From Lachnospira pectinoschiza (GTDB lineage: Bacteria > Bacillota > Clostridia > Lachnospirales > Lachnospiraceae), in assembly GCF_020564355.1 (NCBI RefSeq), contig NZ_JAJCRR010000002.1, forward strand, positions 372,001 to 436,000: 64,000 nucleotides of DNA, written 5' to 3'. Every line of letters begins with the position of its first letter. Within the stretch, counting starts at the first letter, position 1. A program made the translations under genes and the position numbers. The notes beneath the pieces are model-generated. The model saw only the letters and a program-made list of their open reading frames with translations. It did no database searches and had not been told where the DNA came from. Positions 37,777 through 46,378 of the stretch are shown here, one piece after another.

Positions 37777-37787
37777 AATGAAAGAAG

Positions 37788-37839
37788 AAAATGAGTCTTG
37801 TTGAAATACATTACAGAGTATTTCAACAAGGCTCATTTT
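37788..37839 (+). terminator. Long terminator-like hairpin
   Basis: Stem of about 20 bp, AAATGAGtCTTGTTGAAATAC paired with GTATTTCAACAAGgCTCATTT, loop of 8. The T-run is only four bases, so efficiency is uncertain. Confidence 0.7.
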
Positions 37840-37904
37840 GCGTTATCGGCAAAAGCAGCCCGTAAAATATTGAAAAATTTAATAAAATATTTTCTGAAAA
37901 TAAT

Positions 37905-37932
37905 TTGCCCCACATACGTATTGTGCTATAAT
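37905..37932 (+). promoter_or_regulatory. Predicted promoter of the repeat leader / ior operon
   Basis: TTGCCC (37905-37910), 16-bp spacer, TATAAT (37927-37932). Transcripts would begin just before the tandem structured repeats and read into the CxxC protein and iorAB. Confidence 0.6.
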
Positions 37933-37960
37933 GTGCGTAAGCAATGAGCCGTGCCAGACG

Positions 37961-38034
37961 GAAGCGGAAAAAAGAGCTGTGCTTGCACAAAGCTCTTTTA
38001 GACGCATTCGTCTGATAGGGCGAACGCCCGACAG
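37961..38034 (+). repeat. Structured 74-bp repeat, copy 1
   Basis: First of two copies with 73 of 74 identical bases, period 125. Each copy contains three consecutive hairpins: AAAGAGCT...AGCTCTTT, AGACGcattCGTCT and GGGCGaaCGCCC. The spacer between copies holds another (GTGCAGG...CCTGCAC, 38034-38058). Confidence 0.85.
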
Positions 38035-38085
38035 TGCAGGGGCGCGAAGCGTTCCTGCACATGCACGGCGAAAGAGAGCCGAAGG

Positions 38086-38159
38086 GAAGCGGAAAAAAGA
38101 GCTGTGCTTGCACAAAGCTCTTTTAGACGCATTCGTCTGATAGGGCGAATGCCCGACAG
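38086..38159 (+). repeat. Structured 74-bp repeat, copy 2
   Basis: Second copy; the only difference is GAATGCCC for GAACGCCC, a C-to-T change that turns a G-C pair of the third hairpin into a G-U pair. It ends 17 bases before the ATG of the CxxC protein. Confidence 0.85.
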
Positions 38160-38176
38160 AGAGAGGAAATATACGA

Positions 38177-38386
38177 ATGTTGAAGGTTTATTATTGTAAA
38201 AGTTGCAATAAAATATTTTATCTACAGCGGGAAACGGATATTTCCTGCAAAATCTGTTCAGAACCGATGATAAAACTCAGCAAGCCTTATGAAGAATACA
38301 CACGGCTCGACGAAGAAGAACGTAAAGAATTTATCGGACAGGACATTCAAAAACATATTCAATCAGATATACGGAAGGGGGATTAA
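38177..38386 (+). CDS. Small CxxC...CxxC metal-ribbon protein at the head of the ior operon
   Basis: 69 residues (YYCKSCNKIFYL, then ISCKICSEPM): two CxxC knuckles 15 residues apart, as in zinc ribbons or rubredoxin-like folds, followed by a charged helical tail. RBS GAGAGGAAAT. iorA starts 4 bases after its stop, so the genes are coupled. Whether it binds Zn or Fe cannot be seen. Because IorA here lacks its ferredoxin domain, an electron-transfer role is conceivable but unproven. Confidence 0.75.
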   Translation: MLKVYYCKSCNKIFYLQRETDISCKICSEPMIKLSKPYEEYTRLDEEERKEFIGQDIQKHIQSDIRKGD

Positions 38387-38390
38387 AGCG

Positions 38391-39950
38391 GTGTCGGAAG
38401 TCAGGTTAATGCTTGGAAACGAAGCGATTGCAAGAGGAGCTTATGAAGCGGGGGTAAAGGTTTCGGCGGCATATCCGGGAACACCGAGTACAGAGATTAA
38501 TGAAAGTCTTGCGCAGTATCGTGAGGTATACTGCGAGTGGTCGTCCAATGAAAAGACCGCACTGGAAACGGCAATCGGCGCGTCGCTTTCGGGTGTGCGT
38601 GCTATGGCCTCCATGAAGCAGGTCGGAGTCAATGTTGCCAGTGACCCGCTTTATACGGCAGCGTATATGGGGGTAAACGGTGGACTGGTGCTGGTAGCGG
38701 CAGATGATCCGGGAATTTACAGTTCGCAGAATGAACAAGATACGCGTTGTATTGCAAAAGCGGCACAGATACCGGTATTGGAGCCTGCAGATTGCTGTGA
38801 GGCTAAGGCATTTATGAAAAAAGCATTTGAATACAGTGAACAGTACGATACGCCGGTAATTTTACATACAACCACAAGACTTTCCCACTCCAGAGAACCG
38901 GTTACGGAAGAACCACGCATTGCGAATACAGAAAAGCCCTATGTGAAAAATGCGGCAAAGAATGTTATGCTTCCGGGTTTTGCCCGCAAACGGCATATAT
39001 TTGTTGAAGAACGCATGGAACAGTTGGAGCGGGAGTGTTCTGATTTTGACATCAATACCATAGAATATCAGGACATGGATATCGGTATTATTACAGGCGG
39101 TATAGCCTATCAGTACGTCAAGGAAGCCATGCCACAGGCTTCGGTTTTAAAGCTGGGTATTGTCAATCCACTGCCAAAAGACCTGATTACTGCATTTGCA
39201 AAAAAGGTAAAGCAGCTTTATATTGTTGAAGAATTAGAACCGGTGATACAGGAAAAGGTGCAGTCGTGGGGAATTGCCTGTCAGGGAAAGGAACTTTTTA
39301 CACGACACGGAGAATACAGTGTGAATCTGATTCGCCATGGCATTTTAAATGAACCGTTAAAAGAAGCTATAACAGGAGATTTGATGCGCAGACCACCGTC
39401 TTTTTGTCCGGGTTGTCCGCACAGGGCAGTTTTTTCACTGTTAAAGCAGATGAATTATCATGTGGCGGGGGATATCGGCTGTTATACGCTTGGAGCACTT
39501 CCGCCGTTTGAAGTGATAGATGACGTGGTGTGTATGGGTGCGGGAATTTCAACCCTGCACGGCATGGAAAAGGCAAAGGGCAGTGCGTATATCAAAGACT
39601 GGGTTGCAGTAATTGGGGATTCAACTTTTATGCACACAGGAATAAACGGTCTGATAAATATGGTGTACAATAAAGGCACAGGCACAGTGATTATACTGGA
39701 TAACGGTACAACAGCAATGACCGGACATCAGGACCATGCCTCTTCGGGTGCAACGCTTCAACAGGGCGAGGTTATGCCCATTTCTATTGCAAAATTATGT
39801 CGTTCACTGGGTATTTTGGATGTTTACGAGGTCAATGCATTTGATACAAAGAAAATGAAGGAACTGCTGTTGGAAGCAGTTCCGCGGAAAAGTGTTACGG
39901 TTATTATTGCACAGGCACCGTGTGTATTAAGAAAGAGGCACAGAGAATGA
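38391..39950 (+). CDS. iorA: Indolepyruvate ferredoxin oxidoreductase, alpha subunit, lacking the C-terminal ferredoxin domain
   Basis: 519 residues. It decarboxylates aryl pyruvates to aryl acetyl-CoA with thiamine diphosphate. The order is pyrimidine-binding domain (MLGNEAIARGAYEAG, AAYPGTPSTEI), middle domain, CPGCPHR and the TPP-binding domain (GDIGCYTLGALPP, VAVIGDSTFMHTGI, ILDNGTTAMTGHQ). Usual IorA proteins are about 580-650 residues and end with two 4Fe-4S motifs; this one ends at APCVLRKRHRE, just where they would begin. The GTG at 38391 follows GGAAGGGGG; a longer frame overlaps the upstream gene. Its stop overlaps iorB (ATGA). Confidence 0.9.
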   Translation: MSEVRLMLGNEAIARGAYEAGVKVSAAYPGTPSTEINESLAQYREVYCEWSSNEKTALETAIGASLSGVRAMASMKQVGVNVASDPLYTAAYMGVNGGLVLVAADDPGIYSSQNEQDTRCIAKAAQIPVLEPADCCEAKAFMKKAFEYSEQYDTPVILHTTTRLSHSREPVTEEPRIANTEKPYVKNAAKNVMLPGFARKRHIFVEERMEQLERECSDFDINTIEYQDMDIGIITGGIAYQYVKEAMPQASVLKLGIVNPLPKDLITAFAKKVKQLYIVEELEPVIQEKVQSWGIACQGKELFTRHGEYSVNLIRHGILNEPLKEAITGDLMRRPPSFCPGCPHRAVFSLLKQMNYHVAGDIGCYTLGALPPFEVIDDVVCMGAGISTLHGMEKAKGSAYIKDWVAVIGDSTFMHTGINGLINMVYNKGTGTVIILDNGTTAMTGHQDHASSGATLQQGEVMPISIAKLCRSLGILDVYEVNAFDTKKMKELLLEAVPRKSVTVIIAQAPCVLRKRHRE

Positions 39951-40546
39951 TAAAAAATGTTATAATTGCAGGAGTAGGCGGCCAGGGTACGATCTTTGCA
40001 GGAAAGATACTTGGCACAATGGCATATCAGACAGGGCTGCATGTGAAAATATCGGAAATTCATGGAATGTCCCAGCGGGGCGGCAGTGTCGTGACACAGG
40101 TGCGCTTCGGGGAACATGTATATGCGCCGCTTGCACAAGCCGGAGAGGTTGATGTACTGATTGCCTTGGAAGAACTGGAAGCCCTGCGGTACGCATCATA
40201 TTTAAAAGAAAATGGAATTTTGCTGATGTGTAACTGCCGGATTAAACCGACAGCATCAGACGGCGGTATATATCCGCAGAGTATCCGCACACAGCTTGAA
40301 CAGAAATACTACGTATATTATATGGAAGAAATTCCACTTCGGGATAAGACATTAAACGTCCGTATGGTCGGTGCGGCAGCAGGATGCCTTGGATTTTCAA
40401 GGGAGGACGGAATAAAGGCACTGGAACAGAATGTAGCAGCCGAATTTTTAGAGAAAGATAAGAAAGCATTTCTTGAGGGCTGGGAGTTTTATGAGCAGAC
40501 ACAAAAATCGCCTGCGGAATGGAGAGTAGTATGCACAACGAATTGA
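39947..40546 (+). CDS. iorB: Indolepyruvate ferredoxin oxidoreductase, beta subunit
   Basis: 199 residues, the pyruvate-ferredoxin oxidoreductase gamma-type fold: VIIAGVGGQGTIFAGKIL, EIHGMSQRGGSVVTQVRFG and VDVLIALEELEALRY are the canonical segments. It forms the complex with IorA. Starts by ATGA overlap with iorA and overlaps the next gene by 16 bases, so the operon is tightly packed. Confidence 0.93.
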   Translation: MIKNVIIAGVGGQGTIFAGKILGTMAYQTGLHVKISEIHGMSQRGGSVVTQVRFGEHVYAPLAQAGEVDVLIALEELEALRYASYLKENGILLMCNCRIKPTASDGGIYPQSIRTQLEQKYYVYYMEEIPLRDKTLNVRMVGAAAGCLGFSREDGIKALEQNVAAEFLEKDKKAFLEGWEFYEQTQKSPAEWRVVCTTN

Positions 40547-41031
40547 CGAAAAATGATATAAAAAAAATGGAAGATGAAATTGAGTACCGTGTACAGGTTG
40601 TCAGGAAACAGGCTTTGGAGGATGTAAAAGAGGCGAGAGCGCATGGGGATTTAAGTGAAAATTTTGAATACCATGCCGCTAAAAAATTTAAAAACCAGAA
40701 TGAAAGCCGTATCCGATATTTGCAGAGAATGATTAAATCTGCGGTTGTCATTTCCGATGAATCGGCAGAAGATGAGGCAGGGGTCAATAATACGGTTGAA
40801 ATCTATTATGAAGACGATGGCTCGACAGAAACAATTAAGCTGGTTACGACGGTGCGCGGCGATTCGCTGGAAGGCTATATCAGCATTGAATGTCCGCTGG
40901 GAAAGGCACTGCTCGGACATAAGGTCGGTGACCGTGTACTCGTAGAGGTGAATGACCATATCAGCTATTATGTTGTGATAAAGTCGATTCAGAAAACAGA
41001 TGATTCGGGGGATAAAATCCAGAGCTATTAA
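40531..41031 (+). CDS. GreA/GreB-family transcript cleavage factor-like protein
   Basis: 166 residues: an N-terminal coiled coil with the tip motif ARAHGDLSENFEYHAAKKF, containing the acidic residues that enter the RNA polymerase channel, and a C-terminal FKBP-like domain (ECPLGKALLGHKVGDRV). Gre factors rescue backtracked polymerase. The tip and GDLSEN are intact, so it may be active. It is embedded at the end of the ior operon with GGAG nine bases before the ATG at 40531; a second, housekeeping greA probably exists elsewhere (inference). Confidence 0.85.
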   Translation: MHNELTKNDIKKMEDEIEYRVQVVRKQALEDVKEARAHGDLSENFEYHAAKKFKNQNESRIRYLQRMIKSAVVISDESAEDEAGVNNTVEIYYEDDGSTETIKLVTTVRGDSLEGYISIECPLGKALLGHKVGDRVLVEVNDHISYYVVIKSIQKTDDSGDKIQSY

Positions 41032-41062
41032 AAGAAAGCAAAAGAAAGGATGAGGCAGGAGA

Positions 41063-42958
41063 TTGGAATTTCACAAAGCACAGTTAGAGGCAATCCGGCA
41101 TTTTAACGGACCGTGTATTACGCTGGCAGGGCCGGGAAGTGGAAAAACCACTGTATTAACATACCGCATTTTAAATCTGATTGAAAAATGCGGTGTTGCG
41201 CCGGAGCATATTTTAGTGATTACTTTTACGAGGGCGGCGGCAACAGAGATGAAGGAACGATTTTTGAAATTGTCGGATAACCGGTATTCGGGTGTCTGCT
41301 TTCAGACGTTCCATAGCTTCTTTTTTATGATTTTAAGAAAAGCATACGGATACCGTGCAGATAACATTATTACACAGCAGGAGCAGACACGGTTTTTTAA
41401 AAATATTTTAAATGAGTATGAACTGGAAATTACAGATACCATGGAACTGATTCGGCACGCTACGGCGTGGATTAGCAATGTAAAGAGGAGTGGGAAAAGC
41501 CCGGATACACAGCCGGTGGCAGCTGCGGGAATCTGCCCGCAGGAGATTCTTTGTGAAATCTATCACAAATATCAACAATATCTTACGGCAAAGCGGCTGA
41601 TTGATTTTGAAGATATGACAGTGTATTGTTATGACCTGTTTTCACAGCGGAAAGATATTTTGTGGCAGTGGCAGGAACAGTATCAATATATTTTAGTGGA
41701 TGAATTTCAGGATATTGATGCACAGCAGTTTCAGACGTTGCAGTTACTGGCAGACAGATATCGCAATCTTTTTATCGTTGGTGACGATGACCAGAGTATT
41801 TACGGATTCCGCGGAGCCTGTCCGGATTATATGCAGGAATTTAAAAAGATTTATCCTGAAGCGGTTCAGATTAATCTGTGTGTGAATTACCGGTGCAGGG
41901 CTCCGATTGTGGCGGCGGCAAAATCTGTGATTGCACATAATAAAAACCGTTATGAAAAAGATATTGTGGCGGCGCAGACCGGGTACGGAATGCAGACCGC
42001 GTGTGTTGTCGTCAAAGAGTTTGAAAGTACAGAAAAACAGAATCAGTTTCTGGCAGAACAAATCTTAAAACATTCAAAGCAGGGGAAATTTTCCGATATT
42101 GCCGTACTGGTGCGGACAAATACCGGGGCACAGGATTTTCTACAGACATTTCTGCAATATAAAATTCCATTTACAATTAAAGAGCATTTCTTAAATCCGT
42201 TTGAACACTGGATTGCACAGGATATTCTGGCATATATTCATCTGGCAATGGGAAGCCGTGAAAGAAAATATTTTTTTCGTATTATCAACCGTCCGGTGAG
42301 GTATTTATCCAGAGAAGCATTTGCGGATACAGTAGTTGATTTTGAAAGGGCAAAAGCTTTTTATGCAGAAAAAAGTGCGCTGAAAGACCGGGTAGAACAG
42401 TTGGAAGATGATATTTTAATCTTGTCAAAATTTTCACCGTTTGCCGCAGTCAATTATATACGAAAGGCCATTGGATACGAGGACTACATCCGCCAGTATG
42501 CAGATGAAAAAAAGCAGGATAAAGCATCACTTTATGAAATACTGGACGAGATTTCACAAAGCACAAAAACGTGTCGGACTTTTCCGGAATGGTTTGAATA
42601 CATTAAAGCATATACAGAGCAGTTGCAGAATAAAAAGCCGGATAATGCAGGTGGCGACAGAGGCAGAAACAGCATGGACAGTGTCACCGTCAGCACCATG
42701 CACGCCTCAAAGGGGCTGGAGTATAAAAAAGTTTTTCTTGTCGGTTTAAATGAGGGAAATGTGCCGTACCATAAGGCGGTACTGGAAAAGGAACTTGAAG
42801 AAGAACGCAGAATGTTTTACGTAGCAATGACAAGGGCAAAGGAAGAACTGCATTTATATTTTCCAAGGGAGCGTGCAGGAAAAGCACAGAAAATATCCCG
42901 CTTCTTACAGGAAATAGACAGAAGCAGTGCCGTATGGGAACTGATTGAGGATAAATAA
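41063..42958 (+). CDS. UvrD/PcrA-like superfamily 1 DNA helicase
   Basis: 631 residues. Helicase motifs: Q-motif region HKAQLEAIRHFNGP, Walker A AGPGSGKTT, VITFTRAAATEMKER, FHSFFF, Walker B VDEFQDID, GDDDQSIYGFRGA, NYRCRAPI, VSTMHASKGLEYKKVFLVGL and FYVAMTRAKEEL. It is shorter than PcrA (about 720-750) and lacks the C-terminal polymerase-binding tail, so it is a UvrD-like helicase of the Lachnospiraceae type rather than clear PcrA. Start TTG at 41063 after GGCAGGAG. Confidence 0.9.
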   Translation: MEFHKAQLEAIRHFNGPCITLAGPGSGKTTVLTYRILNLIEKCGVAPEHILVITFTRAAATEMKERFLKLSDNRYSGVCFQTFHSFFFMILRKAYGYRADNIITQQEQTRFFKNILNEYELEITDTMELIRHATAWISNVKRSGKSPDTQPVAAAGICPQEILCEIYHKYQQYLTAKRLIDFEDMTVYCYDLFSQRKDILWQWQEQYQYILVDEFQDIDAQQFQTLQLLADRYRNLFIVGDDDQSIYGFRGACPDYMQEFKKIYPEAVQINLCVNYRCRAPIVAAAKSVIAHNKNRYEKDIVAAQTGYGMQTACVVVKEFESTEKQNQFLAEQILKHSKQGKFSDIAVLVRTNTGAQDFLQTFLQYKIPFTIKEHFLNPFEHWIAQDILAYIHLAMGSRERKYFFRIINRPVRYLSREAFADTVVDFERAKAFYAEKSALKDRVEQLEDDILILSKFSPFAAVNYIRKAIGYEDYIRQYADEKKQDKASLYEILDEISQSTKTCRTFPEWFEYIKAYTEQLQNKKPDNAGGDRGRNSMDSVTVSTMHASKGLEYKKVFLVGLNEGNVPYHKAVLEKELEEERRMFYVAMTRAKEELHLYFPRERAGKAQKISRFLQEIDRSSAVWELIEDK

Positions 42959-42961
42959 AAA

Positions 42962-42999
42962 ATCCCGACGGAAGTAAATATCAATTGCCGCCGGGATGA
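42962..42999. terminator. Bidirectional terminator between the helicase and DUF1292 genes
   Basis: ATCCCG-A-CGG paired with CCG-C-CGGGAT, with A-rich flank on the left and TTTT on the right, between convergent genes. Confidence 0.75.
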
Positions 43000-43018
43000 T
43001 TTTCAGGGATGAAGCGTT

Positions 43019-43345
43019 TTAGGCTTCTTCGTTTTCTTCGTCTTCCTGTGCATATAAATCTTCATATTCCATCGCATCTAATTCTTCATCAAAAGCTTCG
43101 GAAACCAGTTCGTATTCTTCATCGGATTCGATGTTTAAAAGCGAAGGCTCCCGGCCGTCATTTTCAACATAACGGTACAGATAAACTTCGTCCTGTTCGG
43201 CGGCTTCGCCTTCTAACGGAAGCAGGGCAATATAATCATTTTCACCGGCAGGGAAAATGCGGATAATCGCACATTCACATTCAGTTCCGTCATCTAAAGA
43301 AAGGGTTACGGTATTATATTCACTATTGTTTGTCTGTTCTGACAT
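43019..43345 (-). CDS. DUF1292 domain protein
   Basis: 108 residues, very acidic. The core (NTVTLSLDDGTECECAIIRI, DYIALLPLEG, VYLYRYVENDG) is the DUF1292 pattern, a small beta domain widely found in Firmicutes with unknown function. The tail is Asp/Glu-rich. Start ATG at 43345 after GGAG on the minus strand; a small palindrome GCCGTATCTACGGC (43362-43375) lies just upstream. Confidence 0.88.
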   Translation of the reverse strand: MSEQTNNSEYNTVTLSLDDGTECECAIIRIFPAGENDYIALLPLEGEAAEQDEVYLYRYVENDGREPSLLNIESDEEYELVSEAFDEELDAMEYEDLYAQEDEENEEA

Positions 43346-43487
43346 AAAAATCTCCATTCTGCCGTAGATACGGCTTTTTATTAAAGTGTACAGTTCATTA
43401 AAACTTTAGCAGAAGAAGCAAAAAAAAGCAACTGCAATAAAGAATATTAAGCAAAAAGATGGAATTTTTTATATATTAAAAAAATTA

Positions 43488-43516
43488 TTGCGCAAACGGA
43501 TAAATTGTTGTATAGT
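43488..43516 (+). promoter_or_regulatory. Predicted promoter of the Lrp-type regulator
   Basis: TTGCGC (43488-43493), 17-bp spacer, TATAGT (43511-43516). The leader to the ATG at 43663 is about 140 bases. Confidence 0.6.
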
Positions 43517-43544
43517 AGCAGTAAATAAATAACGATGTCAATGG

Positions 43545-43599
43545 GGACAATTTTAAAGGCGGTATATTATTTAAACCATACTTTAGAATTGTCCTTTTT
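43545..43599 (+). terminator. Terminator-like hairpin inside the Lrp leader (possible attenuator)
   Basis: GGACAATTTTAAAG (43545-43558) pairs with CTTTAGAATTGTCC (43581-43594) over 14 bp with one G-T pair, loop 22, then T5. It stands between promoter and gene, so it may attenuate the Lrp gene; it contains no ORF. Confidence 0.6.
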
Positions 43600-43662
43600 A
43601 TGTATTTTATATACGAAGACTTGAGAAATAAATGTCGTAAAAACGACGGAATGGAGAGCAAG

Positions 43663-44118
43663 ATGGATAAGATTGATAAAAAACTCATTACATTATTACA
43701 GCAGAATGCGAGAATGCCGTTAAAGGCACTTGCCGAAAAGGTGTTTTTATCATCACCGGCGGTTTCTGCAAGAATTGAGCGTCTGGAGAAGGAAGAAATT
43801 ATTGAGGGATATGAAGTAAAGATTAACCAGTTAAAGCTTGGCTACCATATTACGGCATTTATTAATCTGGAGGTTGCGCCGGTGCAGAAGCCGGAGTTTT
43901 ATCCGTTTATTAAATCCTGTCCGAATGTGGTGGAGTGTAACTGTGTTACAGGGACGTATTCCATGCTGTTAAAGGTGGTGTTCCCAAGCACAATGGAGCT
44001 GGATACGTTTATCGGACAGCTTCAGAAGTTCGGCAGAACCAGTACACAGATAGTTTTCTCGACACCGGTTGCACCAAGAGGAATTGATGTCAATGCAGAA
44101 ATGCCTGCAGACGAATAA
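43663..44118 (+). CDS. Lrp/AsnC-family transcriptional regulator
   Basis: 151 residues: winged helix-turn-helix (ITLLQQNARMPLKALAEKVF, LSSPAVSARIERLEKEEII) followed by a RAM effector domain (GYHITAFINLEVAP, CNCVTGTYSMLLKVVF). Such proteins sense amino acids as octamers. The ATG at 43663 after GGAGAGC was chosen; a longer frame to 43600 starts in the leader hairpin. It is alone, and its targets are unknown. Confidence 0.92.
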   Translation: MDKIDKKLITLLQQNARMPLKALAEKVFLSSPAVSARIERLEKEEIIEGYEVKINQLKLGYHITAFINLEVAPVQKPEFYPFIKSCPNVVECNCVTGTYSMLLKVVFPSTMELDTFIGQLQKFGRTSTQIVFSTPVAPRGIDVNAEMPADE

Positions 44119-44146
44119 ATTATAAGAAAAGAATGAAAAAGTATGA

Positions 44147-44184
44147 AAAAACTGGCATTGTGTTGCGGCAATGACAGTTTTTTT
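44147..44184 (+). terminator. Intrinsic terminator of the Lrp-type gene
   Basis: AAAACTG-GCATTG paired with CAATG-A-CAGTTTT, T7 tail. Confidence 0.85.
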
Positions 44185-44228
44185 GTTATACTCATAACAG
44201 TTGAATTAAAAAATCGGAGGATATAAAA

Positions 44229-45179
44229 ATGGGTATGAATTACCAGAAAAAAGTAATAGAAATTATGGATAATGTTTCCAAGGTGATTGTAGGAAAGGAA
44301 GACGTGACAAAACTGGTTCTGACAAGCCTGATTGCAGGGGGACATGTCCTGCTTGAAGATGTTCCGGGAACCGGAAAGACAATGCTTGCAAAGACCGTTG
44401 CAAAGTCTGTCGATGCACAGTTTAGCCGGATTCAGTTTACACCGGATTTACTGCCATCGGATGTAACGGGAATTAATTATTACAATCAGAAGGCCGGTGA
44501 ATTTGTCTTCCGCAGAGGACCTGTATTTTCCAACATTTTGCTGGCAGATGAGATTAACCGTGCAACGCCGCGTACACAGTCGGCACTGCTTGAATGTATG
44601 GAGGAACATCAGGTGACGGTGGATTCCGATACGTACCGGTTAGAAGAACCGTTTTTAGTAATCGCAACGCAGAATCCGATTGAAACAGCGGGTACATATC
44701 AGCTTCCCGAAGCACAGCTTGACCGATTTCTGATGAAAATCTGTATGGGATACCCGGAAAAGGACGGAGAAATCGAGATTTTAAACCGTTTCTTAAAGGC
44801 AAGTCCGCTTACATCAGTGGAGCGTGTATGCAGTAAGGAAGAAGTCCTTAAAATGCAGCAGGAAGCAAAAGAGGTGTATGTACATCCGTCCCTTATGGGC
44901 TACATTGTAGATATTGCAGCGGCAACAAGAAAACACAGCAGTGTGGCAATCGGCGTCAGTCCGAGAGGAACGCTTACCATGGTTAATGCCGCACGCGCAT
45001 TTGCGTATATTGAAGGGCGGGAATATATTGTGCCGGAAGATATCCGCATACTCGCAGAACCGGTCTTTGCACACAGACTGGTATTAAGACACGGACTGAC
45101 TTATCAGGACAACAGAAATGCACTTATGCAGACAATTATGGAATCGGTAGAAGTACCAACCGAAGACTGGGGTAAATAA
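44229..45179 (+). CDS. MoxR-family AAA+ ATPase
   Basis: 316 residues: Walker A EDVPGTGKTMLAK, Walker B LLADEINRATPRTQ, sensor 1 IATQNPIE and the C-terminal lid with VSPRGTLTMVNAA. MoxR ATPases are chaperones working with the von Willebrand/DUF58 proteins encoded beside them. RBS CGGAGGA. Its TAA overlaps the ATG of the DUF58 gene by one base, and a DUF4129-like membrane gene follows: the standard three-gene arrangement. Confidence 0.93.
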   Translation: MGMNYQKKVIEIMDNVSKVIVGKEDVTKLVLTSLIAGGHVLLEDVPGTGKTMLAKTVAKSVDAQFSRIQFTPDLLPSDVTGINYYNQKAGEFVFRRGPVFSNILLADEINRATPRTQSALLECMEEHQVTVDSDTYRLEEPFLVIATQNPIETAGTYQLPEAQLDRFLMKICMGYPEKDGEIEILNRFLKASPLTSVERVCSKEEVLKMQQEAKEVYVHPSLMGYIVDIAAATRKHSSVAIGVSPRGTLTMVNAARAFAYIEGREYIVPEDIRILAEPVFAHRLVLRHGLTYQDNRNALMQTIMESVEVPTEDWGK

Positions 45180-46378
45180 TGGTAGTATTGATAATGCTGA
45201 TTGGGGCAGGTCTGGTGTACTGGGCAGTCGGGCAGCTGTATGCGCGTTATTGGAATAAGGGGCTGTCCGTGGAAATCCGTTTTTCATCAGACCATGCCGT
45301 AAAAGGCGATGAAATTGAATTGATTGAAACCGTGGCAAACAGAAAATATCTGCCACTGCCGTATATTTATGTGAAATTTCAGACGGATAAAAGCCTGTTT
45401 TTTTTAGGAAAGGATGGAAGCAATGCGGTATCGGATAAGGCATACCGCAATGACGTCTTTTCATTAATGAATTATCAGCAGGCGGTACGGCGGATTCCGC
45501 TTCGCTGTACGAAAAGAGGCATATACCGTATCCGTAATGTACAAATGGTGTCTACCGGTGCATTTATGGGAGATGTGCTTGCTGCGGAGTCAGCGCAGGA
45601 TGCTGTCATTACCGTTTATCCGAAAACAGCAGACACGGATAGGCTGGCAGTGCCGTTTTTTCAGATGATGGGCACGGTGGAGCGCAATAAATATCTGTAT
45701 GAAGACCATTTTATGTTTCGTGGAATCAGGGAGTATCAAAGCTACGATTCCATGAATCAGGTCAACTGGCCGGCAACCGCCAAAAGCGGGCAGTTAATGG
45801 TCAACCAGTACAATGAAAGCACCTGCCAGCAGGTTTGCATTTTGTTAAATGTTGAGCCGGAGGGCATGATTCCAAAGGAAAAATTATCGGAGGAGAGCAT
45901 TTCCATTGCATCAGGACTGGCGCAGATGTTTATCGAACAGGGCATACAGGTATCGTTATTGAGCAATGCAAGAAACGGTGAAACTGGGGAAGAAGCAGTT
46001 GTTTACGGCGCAAGCGGGCTGGCACATTTAAACAATGTGAATACGGTGCTTGCGGGACTTGATTTAAGCCTTTCCGTGCGGGAGTTTAAGGACATTATAA
46101 AGGAAATGCAAAACGGTGTGTACGGTGAGGATTACCGGGCGGTACCGGGCAGTACGAATATGACGTATATTATGATTTCGCAGAATCGCCGTGAAAATTT
46201 AAAAGAAGGCTACAGACAGCTTACCGGCGGCATATCGGGTAATGTGTCAGGCGGCGCGGGAAACGGCGGAATGTGGATTGTGCCGTACTTTATTGATGAA
46301 AGAGAAGAAGTATTCCCGGCGGGAATGACCGACAGTATGGATTTTACGGCATGGGAGGTGGACAGAAATGACGGATAA
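45179..46378 (+). CDS. DUF58 domain protein
   Basis: 399 residues. An N-terminal hydrophobic stretch (VLIMLIGAGLVYWAVGQLYA) anchors it; the DUF58 signature is FRGIREYQSYDSMNQVNWPA followed by TAKSGQLMVNQY. DUF58 proteins pair with MoxR ATPases, probably in assembly or maturation of envelope proteins. It overlaps both neighbours (1 and 11 bases), indicating coupled translation. Confidence 0.9.
   Translation: MVVLIMLIGAGLVYWAVGQLYARYWNKGLSVEIRFSSDHAVKGDEIELIETVANRKYLPLPYIYVKFQTDKSLFFLGKDGSNAVSDKAYRNDVFSLMNYQQAVRRIPLRCTKRGIYRIRNVQMVSTGAFMGDVLAAESAQDAVITVYPKTADTDRLAVPFFQMMGTVERNKYLYEDHFMFRGIREYQSYDSMNQVNWPATAKSGQLMVNQYNESTCQQVCILLNVEPEGMIPKEKLSEESISIASGLAQMFIEQGIQVSLLSNARNGETGEEAVVYGASGLAHLNNVNTVLAGLDLSLSVREFKDIIKEMQNGVYGEDYRAVPGSTNMTYIMISQNRRENLKEGYRQLTGGISGNVSGGAGNGGMWIVPYFIDEREEVFPAGMTDSMDFTAWEVDRNDG

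Noticed and set aside
37931..38140. 69-codon plus-strand frame across the tandem repeats
   Set aside because: It is translated from hairpin-rich repeat DNA, lacks an RBS and has an unnatural Arg/Ala/Lys composition.
37961..38159. CRISPR-like array
   Set aside because: Only two copies of a 74-bp unit, too long and internally hairpinned; no cas genes.
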